Of a stretch of 64,000 nucleotides of DNA, positions 21,681 through 33,688 are shown in pieces. Source of the stretch: Siderastrea radians (taxonomy: Eukaryota; Cnidaria; Anthozoa; Scleractinia; Rhizangiidae); contig OZ024894.1 of assembly GCA_964017195.1 (NCBI GenBank), positions 29,523,325 through 29,587,324 on the forward strand, read 5' to 3'. Within the stretch, counting starts at the first letter, position 1, and every line of letters starts with the position of its first letter. The position numbers and the translations under genes were made by a program. The notes under the pieces are model-generated. The model made no database searches, was not told the origin of the DNA, and saw only the letters and a program-made list of their open reading frames with translations.

Positions 21681-23599
21681 CACCTTTTGCCTTTCATTAA
21701 CGGAAAATAGAAATTCATTTTATTTTACGGGAAATCAATAACATCTTAGGAATAACATTTTCACGAAGAAATGTTCATTTGAATCGTCCGTTGGTTCATT
21801 TGCGCAATTACCATGCTAATGCATCTTCAATAACATCATTGGAATGTTATTTTCTTTTATTGTAAAGTCTATTATGCCTTTGGAAACACATTTTCATCAA
21901 TAATACAGTCGTTTACATTTTTTGAAAGTCAGTACTGGCAAGTACATTACCGTCCATAATAAACAAAGTTCATTTTTAACCGTCAATGTGTTCGCGGTTA
22001 AGACAACGCGGTACATATGTCTGCATGAACTGTACCACCCTGCGCACTTTGCAGCTGTAATGGTATTCATATTCCTTTGAGATGCTTCTAAGAGAATTCT
22101 TTGTCGATACTCTCCAAGTGGAATGCCTTGTCGTCGAGCTTCGTCTCGGTCATCTATTGTTGCTTGAATGTCAGGGCGTGAAATGTCGGCTTTTATTGCA
22201 GCCTTTAAAGCACTTATGGCTTGCTCTACAGTATTCAGGAATGGCGAATAGGGGGGCAGCATCTTTATCTCGAGTCTTCCTCTGGGACAATCTGCGTTTC
22301 GATGTGCAGGGGCGTTGTCAAACACCAAGAAGGTTTGGTTGTCGGGAGTAACTCGTCTTCAAACTTCTCCCAAAACATCGTTGAAAAGTTGCCTGTTCAT
22401 CCCACCAATACGAGCTGTGTGGTAGACAAGGCCATTTGTCGGCGATACAGCCAAACAAATTGTCACATTTCTGCCACGTTGACTTGAAACTTGACGATAA
22501 GTACGTCTTCCCGAACTCGCTTATCAGCATTCCATCCATAGTCTTTCCAATCGTTCCATCGCACACCAAAGGTTTAGTAGGTAGTCGCCTTCGAAGTTCT
22601 TCATTTATCTGTTGCAATGTAAGGAGGCAGTTTTCGTTTAAAATTTCATTTATGCAATCTCTTATCTCATTATCAACTCTAACGTTATTTCGTCCGCCAC
22701 GAGGTCTTTCGTTTACTCTTCCTTCACGCGAAGGTAGGTTGCTACGATGCTTCTGGCCTTGCTCCTTCGCACCCATGTGTCAGCGACTGATAGGTAGTCT
22801 TCTGTGGGATCCTCAAAGGCTCTGATGATCCTTCTATGGACTTCGTTTGGAATTCTATTTCGTCTTAGGGGCATGCTGCATTCACTCTTAAAACGGCAAA
22901 GCAGTTTGTGTGCGTTTACAGTGTACATGCACAGTATATATACATGCTTGATCTTTTGCTCTACTGTACTATTCAAATTGCATTGTCCAGACAGGGTCTT
23001 TGGCAAACTGCATATCACCCAAGAGGCACAATGGATATCGTAGAACAGGCAATAAGCACTTAACACTGTAAAGTGCTTAAACAAGGCAATACAAATATAC
23101 ATGTCAAGTACAAAAAAGCCGACATTTCACGCCCTTGAATGCTCAGTACATGCCGTAAGACACAACTGATGGCAGAGAGGAAGTTCAGCAACAGACCACT
23201 CCAGTTAGACGAGTTACAGAACATCATTTGCGTATTCTGTTACCAAATACGGCTGCAAAAAAAAAAAAACGCAGGATTCCCCGAAAACATAGAGGGTTTA
23301 ATCGAACTTCGCTATTTAATTAACTTATTTATTCATTACTTGCCAGTAATGACTTTCGAAAAAGGTAAACGACAGTGTTATTGATGTTAATGTTTTTCTA
23401 AAGACATAATAGACTTTTCAATAAAGAAAATGACATTCCAATGATGTTATTGAAGGTGCATTAGCATGGTAATTGCGCAAATGAACCAACGGATGACTAA
23501 AATGAACATTTCTTCGTGAAAATGTTATTCCTAAGATGCTATTGATTTCCCGTAAAATAAAACAAATTTCTAATTTCCGTTAATGAAGGACAAAAGGTG
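21681..23599. mobile_element. Tc1/mariner-like element with long (about 265 bp) inverted ends
   Basis: TA dinucleotides flank the element (21679-21680; 23600-23601). Both ends start CACCTTTTG and remain inverted copies for roughly 265 bases (21681-21950 and 23345-23599), including 'gcgcaattaccatgctaatg'. The centre carries a decayed DDE transposase on the minus strand. Total length 1.9 kb with both ends complete, so this is a full-length but dead copy. Confidence 0.85.
21897..22874 (-). pseudogene. Tc1/mariner/IS630-type DDE transposase, frameshifted
   Basis: The start is ATG at 22874 (MPLRRNRIPNEVHRRIIRAF). It is followed by a helix-turn-helix-like region, the linker EGRVNERPRGGRNNVRVDNE, a second helical domain (LTLQQINEELRRRLP) and the catalytic core. 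The second catalytic Asp lies in VFDNAPAHR and the Glu in YSPFLNTVEQ, about 30 residues later. The first Asp region lies in a badly frameshifted stretch (about 22330-22480). At least three frame changes separate the blocks, so no active enzyme can be made. It lies wholly between the element's inverted ends. Confidence 0.8.
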
Positions 23600-25035
23600 T
23601 AATTGAAGTATCGCGGCTTAACCTTAATTATTGGCATTTTACAACAAACCAATTTCTTTGCCAACTTGACTATTTGCAATGGAGAATAGCTCTTTTTCGC
23701 CATGCTGATTTCCCAAAAACCTGAAACCTCTGAACCGCATTCACTTTAGCACTTAGTTCAGCAGATCTGGAGGACAATTCACGCTTTCAGTAAATTCAAT
23801 ACGGCCAACTGATACTTTTTCATGTAGCTTCCCCGAATAAATGCTTGCACAAAATGAGAGAAACGCAACGCTGCCCGTGGTACCGGTTTCTTCCGTCAAA
23901 GCACACGAAAACGAACCGGAGCGAGCATGACTTGGCAAAAATAATGCTACAGGAATTTTTAGGTCATTTCAGTTGAAATGATCTGGAATAGAAGGAAAAG
24001 GAATACATTTGCAGATTTCCTTCCTGGCTTTTCCGGAAACTTTTTAAATGAATGAGCTGTACCATTTCCGTTTTTGCTGTCGTTGTTTTGAGGTGGGAGC
24101 GGTGGAATTTTCCCCATAGAATTAAAAATTGTAACAGGCGCGACTGGAACGAAAACGTTCTTTCGCCTGCTTTCACTGTTCTTGTTCGGTGAGAAAGTTC
24201 TGTTTGAGGACGGTGCCTCCCAATAGTGATGTATTTTTGCATAGGGAAAGAGCATATCTTATCTAGGGTTATTGGAATCCAGAACGAAAAATGTGAGTAA
24301 CCACACATTTTTCAGAGATAATTTAGCAACCGTAATTCTTAAAAAGCGTTAAAATACAAAGAATATATGGCAATTTCTTTCCAAATTTAAGCTTAATTAT
24401 CTCTGAAAAATGAGCGGTTCCCCCCAATTTTCATTTTGGATTGTGATAGCCCTTGCTAAGATCTGCTTTTTCCACATAGTCATAAACCGCGCAAAAATGT
24501 TGTTGTATTAGTGGGCAAATTCCTTAAGAAACCCGAATGTCCCGAGATGCCCAGAACGTATGCGCAGTAACAAAAGGCGGCACCGTCCTTAAACGCAGTT
24601 CAGTGAAATTTCAAATACCAAGTGTAGTGGCCATATTAGTACCTCCTTCCAGCCATAAAAGAAAAATCTGAGGGCTTGGGTACTACTGTTTTATTTGATT
24701 GTACATTACATATATTTAGAAGAATTTAGGAGATTTTTGCCAGTGTAGTGATTTTCGAGGTGGCCATTTAAAAAAGGCGGCAATAAGAAATGATTATGCG
24801 TCAGATTTCCACTCTATAAACAAAGTGAACGATGTAAAACTTCACTTCGTTGACAGTGGTGTCTCCTCCGCAGATGCTCAAAGGGGCTTTTCGTGGAGAG
24901 AGAATCCGCTGAAAAAGTACAGGCATAAAGTAAGGTAACTAGTAACACTCAACGACGAGGCAACTAGTTGACGAAGTATAGTAAATAAGGTCGACATGAG
25001 CTTGAGCTTAACCCGGTTTCTGTAGCATGAAGCGG
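23600..25035. other. Region without recognised gene
   Basis: Two overlapping open frames on the minus strand (24308-23959) have no recognised motif and overlap each other in different frames. A short inverted pair, 'ttaattatctctgaaaaatg' near 24391 and its complement near 24310, suggests a small hairpin element around 24300-24415 (loop about 80 bases). Nothing else could be supported. Confidence 0.4.
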
Positions 25036-25039
25036 CTGA

Positions 25040-25215
25040 GAGTATTGCTGCTACCCCCTGGATGGGATGCTAGTCCATCGCATGGTTACCACCAGCAGTA
25101 TGTCACCATTACCCTTTTTTATACATGGGTGGAGATAAACAACACGATAACAGGGACTGGGCGTCGAACCACTGACCTTCAAATCTGACGTCCACCGCGC
25201 TAATTTTGCACCACG
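25040..25215. repeat. tRNA-like SINE-type dispersed repeat, degenerate
   Basis: The sequence 'ccctggatgggatgctagtc' through 'ggtggagataaac' to 'gcgtcgaaccactgaccttc' and 'ccgcgctaa' has the form of a short interspersed repeat. Its 3' part resembles a reversed tRNA-like region (GGTTCGAAC-type block, then an anticodon-arm-like stretch). No intact tRNA can be folded from it. Family assignment rests on recollection of similar repeats in marine invertebrates, so confidence is limited. Confidence 0.4.
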
Positions 25216-25681
25216 ACGCTTCGCTAAGGAAATTTGTAAATTTCATGAAGCACTGAATCTCATCGACCCTGTATTAGGCCTGTATCAGCACCCAATTAAG
25301 AGGAAGCCGACTAAGGAAAAGAAAATCGTGTTTTTGGAAACTGTGTTTGTGGACTGCCAGTGGCCCGAATAAATTAAATGCTGGAATAAATGTCAACAAC
25401 AGAGAGCTGAAAATTGTGTTTGGATGTCTTCTTACTTCTCACAAATCACATAAAAGGTATGGAAGTTACTTTCTCCAAAGAAAAGATTGATTTATTTAAT
25501 CTCTTTGAATATTCATTTTTCCTTCAAAGATTAATTGGAACTGGTTTGCATTTGAACCAGAAATCATCCTATTTCTGTTTGGTTTTGAGTTAGTAGTGCC
25601 CAACTAAAGTAGTGATTGTATAGTTTTCTAGAAATTCGGATTTTTGTATTAATTATGTTGTTCTTGACGTCGTCACTTTGA

Positions 25682-26263
25682 CATATATCCAACAATGCTG
25701 GTTACCCCAAGAAATTTGTATCCTGCACCATCGACAATTTCACATCGAACAATTCATCTGAAGATGAACCCTTAATTCCGCATCTTCTCTTCGAAGAACG
25801 GAAAAAGATTTGCATCAAACTCCCCTACTACAAGAAGAATGAAATCGCAAGCAAAAAACTTATTTCAAAACTGAACTCCTTCACTAATTTCAAGTATATT
25901 TTCATCATTCTGTGGCAAACTAGACAAATCAAAAGTCTATTCAGCCTCAAGGACAAAAACCTTCACAAGTCCCACGTTATTTACGAAGGAGAATGTTCAT
26001 GCGGAGAAAACTATGTAGGTGAAACAATGCGAAAATTTGAAGTGCGAATGACGGAACATTCAAATATCTGCCACACCTCGGAACCAGCACGTCACCTTTT
26101 GGAAAACATAAGTCACTCATTCCAGTGGAGAGTCCTTTGTTCAGCAAGATCTTATTTTAAGAGAAAGATCATCGAGGGCTTAATTATCCAAGAAAGGAGC
26201 CCAACTTTGAACAAACATGTCAATTGCTACGTTGCGCAGTTGTTCCCTTCGGGAATAACCTGA
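25682..26263 (+). pseudogene. Penelope-like element C-terminus with GIY-YIG endonuclease
   Basis: One uninterrupted frame of about 190 codons follows a TGA and ends TGA at 26261-26263. It contains KICIKLPYYKKNEIASKKLI (the linker that follows reverse transcriptase in Penelope proteins), then SHVIYEGECSCGENYVGETM, where VIYEGEC and NYVGET are the two halves of the GIY-YIG motif, and then R..VRM.EH and a downstream Glu (IIEGLIIQE). This endonuclease nicks the target during insertion. The reverse transcriptase part is absent, so it is a 5'-truncated copy whose remaining frame is unusually intact. Confidence 0.82.
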
Positions 26264-26718
26264 GTATAAAAACCATGCAAATCACGAACGGCCTTTTAAC
26301 CCTGATGATGACATACTTGTCGAAAACGTTTGTTTCCTTTTAATTGTTTATACCCCCCCTCCCATTTTATCTTTTTCTAGCCTTTTGTATACATCATTTT
26401 ACCTTTTAGCGAATATTATGTCAATTTCGCTATTGTTATAGGAAAGTAAATTTTATGCACTTTCAGGGGTCTGTAGGGTTCTCCAAGAGAATAAGCATGA
26501 CGAGGGTCTTTGTAAGCATTCTCCTCTTTGTGGATTGTTAATACCAACAATCGGTATACAAAGGAAAAGCATTTAGAGTGTTCATGCTTCTCCAGAAGAA
26601 ATGGTAATGTTTAATTGACGAATCAGAGTGGAGGTGTCCTCAATGGTAAAAATCCTCCCCCACCCTTGCCAAAAATTGGTGACTGGTAAGCACCGCAAAG
26701 AAAAACAAAGGTGACTCA

Positions 26719-27075
26719 GGGGCTGTTTACATGGAAGGAGAAGGATCCTAGCACTACGAAGATCCTAGAAGGCGAAACAAATTTTCGTTTCGTTTACATG
26801 CAAAAATTTCGGTCGGGATGGTTGCTGGAAATCAAATAAAACTATCGGTCTTTAGCAGCTGAGCGCCCGGCCGCCGCCATATTTGTTTTTTTGTCCTTAG
26901 TTCTAGGATCTTCCGAGCGAAGGTACTTTACATGGTGCTAGGATCTTCCTAGCGCTAGGGCCAAGTACAACATTTTGCATGTAAACTGAATACAAAAAAC
27001 ATATGGCGCTAGGATGATTCGCCTTCTAGGATCTTCGTAGCGCTATGATTTTCCTTGCTCCATGTAAACAGCCCC
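26719..27075. mobile_element. MITE with GGGGCTGTTTACATGG inverted ends
   Basis: The ends are perfect inverted copies of GGGGCTGTTTACATGGA-type sequence, flanked by TCA on both sides (26716-26718, 27076-27078). Subterminal blocks, 'cctagcactacgaagatcct' on the left and its variant on the right, are also inverted. At 357 bp it has no coding capacity. The 3 bp duplication would fit a Harbinger-like origin, but that is inference. Confidence 0.72.
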
Positions 27076-27079
27076 TCAC

Positions 27080-28320
27080 AGATGCCTTCTCCTGAGAGTT
27101 TATATAGTTTACGTAATTATTGTGTGTTGTATTGTATTGTAAGTGTATTGTATTGTATTTGCTTTTTACTTAAAGTTCAGAGTTTGAAGGTTGTATTGAG
27201 CGCTATTTAAGTGACCCTATAGGTATTTTGTGGCCAGAGGTGCATGGGAGAGCAAGCAGCATAACAACAAAGTTATTTGGCATTGGAAATTTTCCGGTGA
27301 AAAGGACTCTAAGAAGGTTCTGATTATAATTATAATATTGTTGTAAATAATAATAATAACGATGATTAAAAGCAATGTTATAATTATAATAAGAACCCTT
27401 CCCAGCATGCTTTGCACCTGAAAAGTTTTCAAGGCTAAATAAAGTAGTTAATTTTCGGTCGAAGGGGAAGGTGTATCATGTGGCATTTTCATCTGCGTAA
27501 AAGTTACCCGTCATATCAATGTCAGGGTGATGACGTCATAAGGCACTTGTCTATGGCAATAAAAGATGTTTTAGCTCACTACAAGAACAAGCTCCTATAA
27601 ATTCAATAGCAGATAACGTGCCCTGATGGTCATTGGAATAAACAATTTGGAAATTGCCGGTTGACATCTGGCATTTGAAAAAGAAGTTGTAATAAGAATT
27701 TGTTGAAACTTTGCACAGTTATTAACTAAACCTAGGACAATAAAAAAATAAAATAAAAATGAGGAGGTCACCGAGTCCGATTTCACGCTATAAGGCTGTA
27801 ATATAAAAATACTTTGCTGGCTTTCGACAGCAATGTTAAGAAAAAAAACCTTTCCTTGTACGAGAGACACCTATCACTTTAACAAAGTTATAACTGCCAA
27901 TGAAATATAAGAATTATTCTTGTGATAGCAAAACAATGTTACCGTAAAACACCTTTAAGTTGCCGCAAAAAATGAAAGTAACGAAATAACAGGCAAATCG
28001 AGCGTCTGCTCGCTTTCAGTGAAACGCATGAAATCAGACGGTAATAGTGAATCAATCAGAATATTTGAAAGTAGAATAATGAAAAACTCTCCAAGTTTGT
28101 ACATGTTATGTAAAGTAGTACTTTCCTTAAATAAATGAAATAAAAACGTTGTTCCCTGAGTTCGTTTAGGAGAAAACGACCATTTATCTCTCTGAACAGC
28201 TCAGCTTTAATAGAAAACCTATCAAGTTCCGAACCCGCGCGCGGTCATGCGCGCGCTAATCACCCAAAAACGATGCGCAGAATGGATGCGCAATGCAATT
28301 GAATAGAATCACCTTAAGTG
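27080..28320. other. Region without recognised gene
   Basis: AT-rich sequence with TTATAA/ATTATA simple repeats near 27324-27395. The open frame on the minus strand at 27870-27595 has no recognised motif. GCGC-rich words occur at 28233-28255. No exon could be supported. Confidence 0.4.
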
Positions 28321-30050
28321 GTTCTGTACAGGAGCATTTCACAGGGGACTGGTAAGGAGAGTGTAGCTATGACAGTTTAAGGAGGAGAGAAGCAAACTTC
28401 GGCTTGTTAATATAACTTTACATGAAACTAACGTCCATGATATCCTTAGTGTTGTGACGTCATCGCTTACTTGACCAGAGGGCGCGGAATATTTCAAATC
28501 ACTTCAAACCTGCATTGAGCTCAATAAATCCTTTATTTCCTCCAGTTTTTTTTTAGAAAAAATGTAAGTTATTCAAAAATGACTGTTATTACTTTTTCTT
28601 GTGAAGAAAAACCTTAAACTTTTGATAATCTCCTGTTTTGTGAGGCCTTAATATAAATGTAAAAACCAATCAGCGTATTTGGTTTCAGACTATTCTCTTT
28701 CCAACAACGTTAACAGTTTTCTCGAAAAAAATCGTTTTCATATAGCCTAGGGATGTGAATTTGCACGTACAAGTCGTACTGGGCGCCAATGTCACACATC
28801 GTTCAGGGAGACTGGTGCCCTTTTCAGGCGCAGCCGCACTGCTCAAACTACAATGCAATTGGCAGGCAGAAAAGTGGTCTAAAGAGGTGTGTTCCTAGCG
28901 TTTAGTCGTGTATTTCCAATTAAGAATTATTAATAGTTTCTCGGGAAGTGGACAACATTTCATTTCTCGCTGTATTGCTCAGAAATTTGGATCAACTGTC
29001 AAGTCAAACTGGCTACAATGCACGTGTAATTTTCATAAGTGTTGCTTTTAAATTCTCATTACTTTCGTTGTGAAATATGCTTAGTTGAGACTATTATTTC
29101 TGTTCAGCAAACTTTTTAGAGGTTTTGCGATCGATCATTAGCTTGATGTTTCATATTTAATGTCAGTCCAGTGCTTAAATAATTTAATTTTCATTCCGGT
29201 TGTAAGCATCAGACAGATGTAGTTCTTGTTCACTCGACTGCAAATCATATGTTATTTTATGGCCAAGTAAAATGGCAACAAAGCATCCTTGTTGTTTTCA
29301 GTAAGCTTTAATCACAGTGTTGCTGTTAAACTTAATATTTCAAACAGTTCTTGCTTAAAGAAAGAAATTCGGGCTATTCCCCAAATGCTGATATTGGCAG
29401 ATAAGCTTCAATTTGTTTTAGCATCATTTAAGGTCGCTCCCTAGAGTTTCCACAGAAGCGATTATACGAACTGGCATGACTTGCAAAAGAAGCCCTAGTT
29501 CTGTTATCTTCATATCTTTAATCCTGGATTTTACCAGTCAGGTTACCAACATATCTACCCTTATTTTTCAGGTTTTGCTTCTTAGGTATAGGCCGTTGTC
29601 GTAGCAACAAAGCATCTAAGGAATGATATATATTTTCCATTAATTCGGCTTTTTTCTTAAATATTTTGATTTTCCCTCGCTGAAATTTTTTTAAGCTTTC
29701 CTATTTTGTGCAAATGATTTTGACTAACATTTTGCAGGAGAAAAAACATGTGGTCGTTCAGACGGATTCACCGATATCACGTGATTTCTTATTTTTAACC
29801 ATTAAACTGAATTGCTCTGACAGAATTGTTCCAAAACATAATATGTGAAAGGTAGCGTTAGTATCTCAAAATGTGCAAAATTTAAAAAAAAATCACCGAA
29901 GGAAACGCAAGAAAATTAACTGTTAACTTTGCTTTTTTGGCTAATGTGACGTCATAAAATATCAGGAAAACCTACCATTTGATGTGAGCGCGCGCAGATT
30001 ACTACAAATCGCATCATCAGCTCGCGCGCCGTCATAAAACTATAGGGAGC
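28321..30050. mobile_element. Possible 1.7 kb insertion flanked by an 11 bp direct repeat
   Basis: The word CACCTTAAGTG occurs at 28310-28320 and again at 30051-30061. This is consistent with a target duplication around the interval. The right end carries GCGC-rich sequence ('gcgcgcgcagattac', 'ctcgcgcgccgtc'), but I could not see matching inverted ends. No coding region is recognised. The identical 11-mers may be coincidence or part of a longer ancient repeat. Confidence 0.3.
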
Positions 30051-30789
30051 CACCTTAAGTGTTGTTAACATCTCCCACTCCATTGTTGATTAGCTGTTTT
30101 TTTCTTGAATGCTTGCAAAATATTCATATATTTCTAACGTGTTACGAATATTTGTTATATCAAGTAACGTTCAAAAGCTCCACAGAACCTGGTCTTTTAA
30201 ACAAACTTTGGATTATAGTTTTGGCATGTTTTGATGACAAACAACAAATCGAAATTTCGAATAAGGTATAACTTTTATAACAGGTTACGTGTTGATCACT
30301 CGTGGGAAAATACGTTTACGATAATAGAGTTAAAAGAGGGTGGATATAATTTTGTGTATATCGTCTTCTCAACTTTCATCGATTATTCCATAAATTGCAG
30401 GGTTAAAAATCGACTTCAGTTCTTGGTTGCTGTTCGGCTAGTATCCTTAAATTCTTAGTGGCCCAGGCCAAAATAAAGTGGCTTTCATTTCCTCTAGTCT
30501 AAAACAAAAAAAAATTACATTATATTTACTTTAATAAAACCCTCCCAACCTGGGTGAGAAGTAAGTTTTTTTCGATGGATTTTGCCAACAAGCATGTGTA
30601 TAAGAGTACAAAATAGAACTATGGGTAAGTCTGGAGTCATGTGTCAATAAAAGCAAAATGGCTTCTTGATATATTGCCGGGGGACTGGGCTGACCACCCA
30701 ACAAGGCGGAGTACGTTTTTTGCTAGGGAGCTAAAATTCCCCAGTAGAACGCCCAACTGTTTTTTTTTTAGCGAGCTTGAAATAGCAGG

Positions 30790-31930
30790 ATGACACGCGG
30801 ATCATCCTCCCGGCGTCGCCAACGCATTGAATTAAGTAGCGCGTCCAGTGAAAGCCCTTCTCCTGCATCGGAACGACAACGAGTACCATGTGAAGACCCG
30901 ACTGAGCTTCAGGCAGCTTCCTTGCTTCCGTCGGACGAAGAAACCTTGGCAGACAAATGGGTAAAATCAAAGAATGATATGTGGAACATTCTTTGCGAAA
31001 GAAAATCTGCTGTGAGCAAAATTTTAGCAGAAAATCTGGCCCCTGGGGAATAATGTCGAGAAATTGAAATCTTCTTTACAAATCAGCGACGCCCAAATCG
31101 CCAGTCTTAATTTTCTTGGTTCACTAGGGAAAAGCTAGAAGGTTTTCATGTTTAATATATACGTAATACCGCTTGTCATCCTAGCACTTATGTTTCCCAC
31201 TGAGCTTCTTTGGAAAACTGTTCCAACCACTAGCTTTCAGATACTGTTATCCCATTTGCGTGTTCTGCAAAGCAGTCCTAACTCTTCGTTTTTGTGTGTA
31301 TCTGTATTTTCAGTATTGATATAATTTTGTGATTTTTTCTGACATGTTAGATTCGAATAAGTGCAGTTTAGTGAACGTTAGAGGCTTAGAAAACCAACTG
31401 AAAAGAAGGAGTATTTTTTAGTTATTTGAATAATGAAAAATGTTTATTTTATCTCCTACAAGAAACTTATTCCGAACCAAAAGATGAAGCATTGTAGAAA
31501 ATGAATGGGGAGTGGTATATTTTTCTCCCACGGGACTAATCACGAGAAAGCCGTTTGTATTTTACTTTCAAGTAAAATCCTTCATATGATCTGTCCTTCA
31601 TATGATCCGTCCGTCGACAGCCATAACAGTGATACGGAAAGCAGGATCGTAGTCATCAACTTGATTTTTAAAAGGTCAAACCTTCTATTTGTAACATTTA
31701 TGCCCCCAATAAACCGAATGCAACAACTTTGGAACGTATCGACAAAAAAATGTGGCGCGCAGTGGAAACCATCAACCTATCGTGACAAATTGTTATTCAT
31801 GATAGAAGAATTAAATATATCCGCTATATTCAGGACGAAAAACTCTTCAAAGAAGAGTTATACTTATGAATCCAAATTTCTTAAAGTTAAATCACGAATG
31901 GATTTTTTTTCTGGTGTCAAATTCCATTAC
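30790..31930 (+). pseudogene. LINE 5' fragment: ORF1-like piece and decayed AP-endonuclease domain
   Basis: From 30790 an 87-codon frame (Arg/Ser-rich N-terminus, then ADKWVKSKNDMWNILCERKS) is followed in another frame by VEKLKSSLQISDAQIASLNF, which looks like the coiled-coil start of a LINE ORF1. From about 31375 scattered frames encode pieces of an AP-endonuclease-like domain: FYLLQETYSEPKDEAL, IFFSHGTNHEK, then SDTESRIVVINLIFKRSNLL and CNIYAPN. Reverse transcriptase is not seen. Several frameshifts and stops make this non-functional. Confidence 0.5.
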
Positions 31931-32014
31931 TAAATTCGTGCCTGGTTCTGACTGAAGAACCTCTTGGTACCTCTTGGTACCTTTTAGGGATTTACTTCAA
32001 GATATCTGGTGAAC

Positions 32015-33240
32015 ACATCCATACCTTTTATTTGGGAGTACCCCCAACCATCCCAGGAATGAAGATTCAGACCTATTTCATTGAATTCACTTTATGGGGA
32101 AAACTATTTCAATTGACTGATTCACCACAGTCTGATCCCTTCTTGTCAGTTCACTTCCTGGTAGAAATTAGACTATTCTGAAATGATTTAGGAAGAGGTT
32201 TTTCTTTTTGTTTTTTCTTTGGTACCAAATTAAGGCAATCAGTAACAATACTTATTGGTGGCATTAGATACAGTGTAAAGGCTAATAATCCAATCGAAAA
32301 CAAACTTGAAATCACAAGATTTACTTCCATCACGGTCTTGGGTAGTGACAGAGTGATTCATAATCTGTGCATCGAATAAAGCCACTAATTATTACGGGAC
32401 CATTTGTTATTCCCATTGGCAACACTGTTAGTCATGGATTGGTGCATTGAATAATTGATTAATTATTGATTTTTAATTGGCTGATTGACTGATTCATCAA
32501 CCGGGTGGTTGATTGATCGACTGTTTGGTAGTTAAAAAGATGAATGAATTTTTTCACTTGAGGCAAGGTGAACAAAAATTGGGCCCAATATTTAACCCTC
32601 GGGCGTACAAGGGAAGGGTGAATTTTCCAAGACGAAATATCCTCTAGACATGCCGTTACCAGTAGCTGTGCACCTATCAATAAGACACATTTTGACATAG
32701 CTTTAGTGAGAATCGGTTGCTAAGGTTACGAGATATGACGTCATAAGTAGCAGGTGGTCAAGCCATTTTGTTGACGAAAAATTCCTGTTTTGTTACCCTT
32801 TCTAGGTGAAAATGCAAAAAAATGTCAACGAAAAGGGGCAAAATGTTTAACTATGTCCACAAAATGTTTAATTATGTCTACATGTCCAGCATCAAAAAGT
32901 TTTAATTTTTAACGTTTTTTAACGATTTCTAATTTTCGGTAAAATCCAAGATGGCGACCAATATGGCGGCCATCTTGAATGACACCACCCCTAGCAGCGT
33001 GGCAACCCATAATATGAACCTAATCTTGTAGAGCACATCCCAGGCTTTCTACTAAAGGTGAAATATTTTCAAAATATTGTAACATAACGAAAACCCAAGG
33101 GGGGTGCCATCAACCCCCCCTTGCACCATGGTAGGGGTGTGACTTTGCATGTACGTCCGAGGGTTAAGTTTACGACCTACAACAGGGGCTTCTTTAAAAT
33201 TTATAAAACAGGTTCTAATTTAATGAGAAGTGTATTACTA
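32015..33240. mobile_element. TIR element copy 3, partial
   Basis: Phrases such as 'tatttgggagta', 'gattcaccacagt', 'cttgtcagttca', 'ctattctgaaatgatttagg' and 'cattggcaacactgttagtc' match copy 2 (17233-18330) in the same orientation and copy 1 inverted. Both terminal inverted repeats are missing. A TTAA-flanked MITE (32596-33163) interrupts it, and the element sequence resumes at 'aagtttacgacctacaacag'. Confidence 0.65.
32596..33163. mobile_element. piggyBac-type MITE with TTAA target duplication
   Basis: TTAA flanks both sides (32592-32595, 33164-33167). The ends are inverted copies, CCCTCGGGCGTAC on the left and CCCTCGGACGTAC on the minus strand at the right. It sits inside TIR-element copy 3, whose sequence continues on both sides, so insertion is directly demonstrated. 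At 568 bp no transposase is encoded. A 'aagatggcgaccaatatggc' stretch at 32948 contains a short palindromic 'gccatcttg' pair. Confidence 0.82.
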
Positions 33241-33281
33241 ATAATTAACTACTAATTATAATATTGTTTTCCGGTCCTACT

Positions 33282-33282
33282 T

Positions 33283-33329
<47 letters not shown>

Positions 33330-33545
33330 CCCACATCACCAAGGTGTTTTTTAGTGGGGCCCTGCAAATGATAAAGAAATAAAAAATACAAAAACATGTT
33401 TAAAATCCTTTAAAAAAGGAAAAAAAAAACATAGTTAAAAACTTAGCTAAAAACAAGGTCTTTAACATTCTGTTTAAAAATTAGAAGTGAGTGAGCATTC
33501 CTCACAGCCTCATCTAAAACGCTCCATTCGGCAAGTCCTTGCATT
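33282..33545 (-). pseudogene. LINE 3' end with (ATT)n tail
   Basis: Read on the minus strand, a short frame (AEWSVLDEAVRNAHSLLIFK followed by QNVKDLVLS) resembles the last residues of LINE ORF2 (the 'W..L...VR.A.SL..FK..LK' pattern). It is followed by a short 3'UTR with 'gggccccactaaaaaacacc' and ends in an ATT/AAT array (33282-33329). It is truncated upstream and non-functional. Confidence 0.55.
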
Positions 33546-33688
33546 ATTATCACAAATGCAGAGTTGAGTATTTACAAAACGAAAACAAAATGTTATATAG
33601 ATAGCTGTAACGAAAAGAGAAACTAGAATTTCTATCTGAATTGTTAGAAAATGTGAAATGAAAAATATTTATTGTTCCTAAGACATAC

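Noticed and set aside
25040..25215. tRNA gene
   Set aside because: The tRNA-like words are reversed and degenerate and do not fold into a complete cloverleaf. It is treated as a SINE-type repeat.
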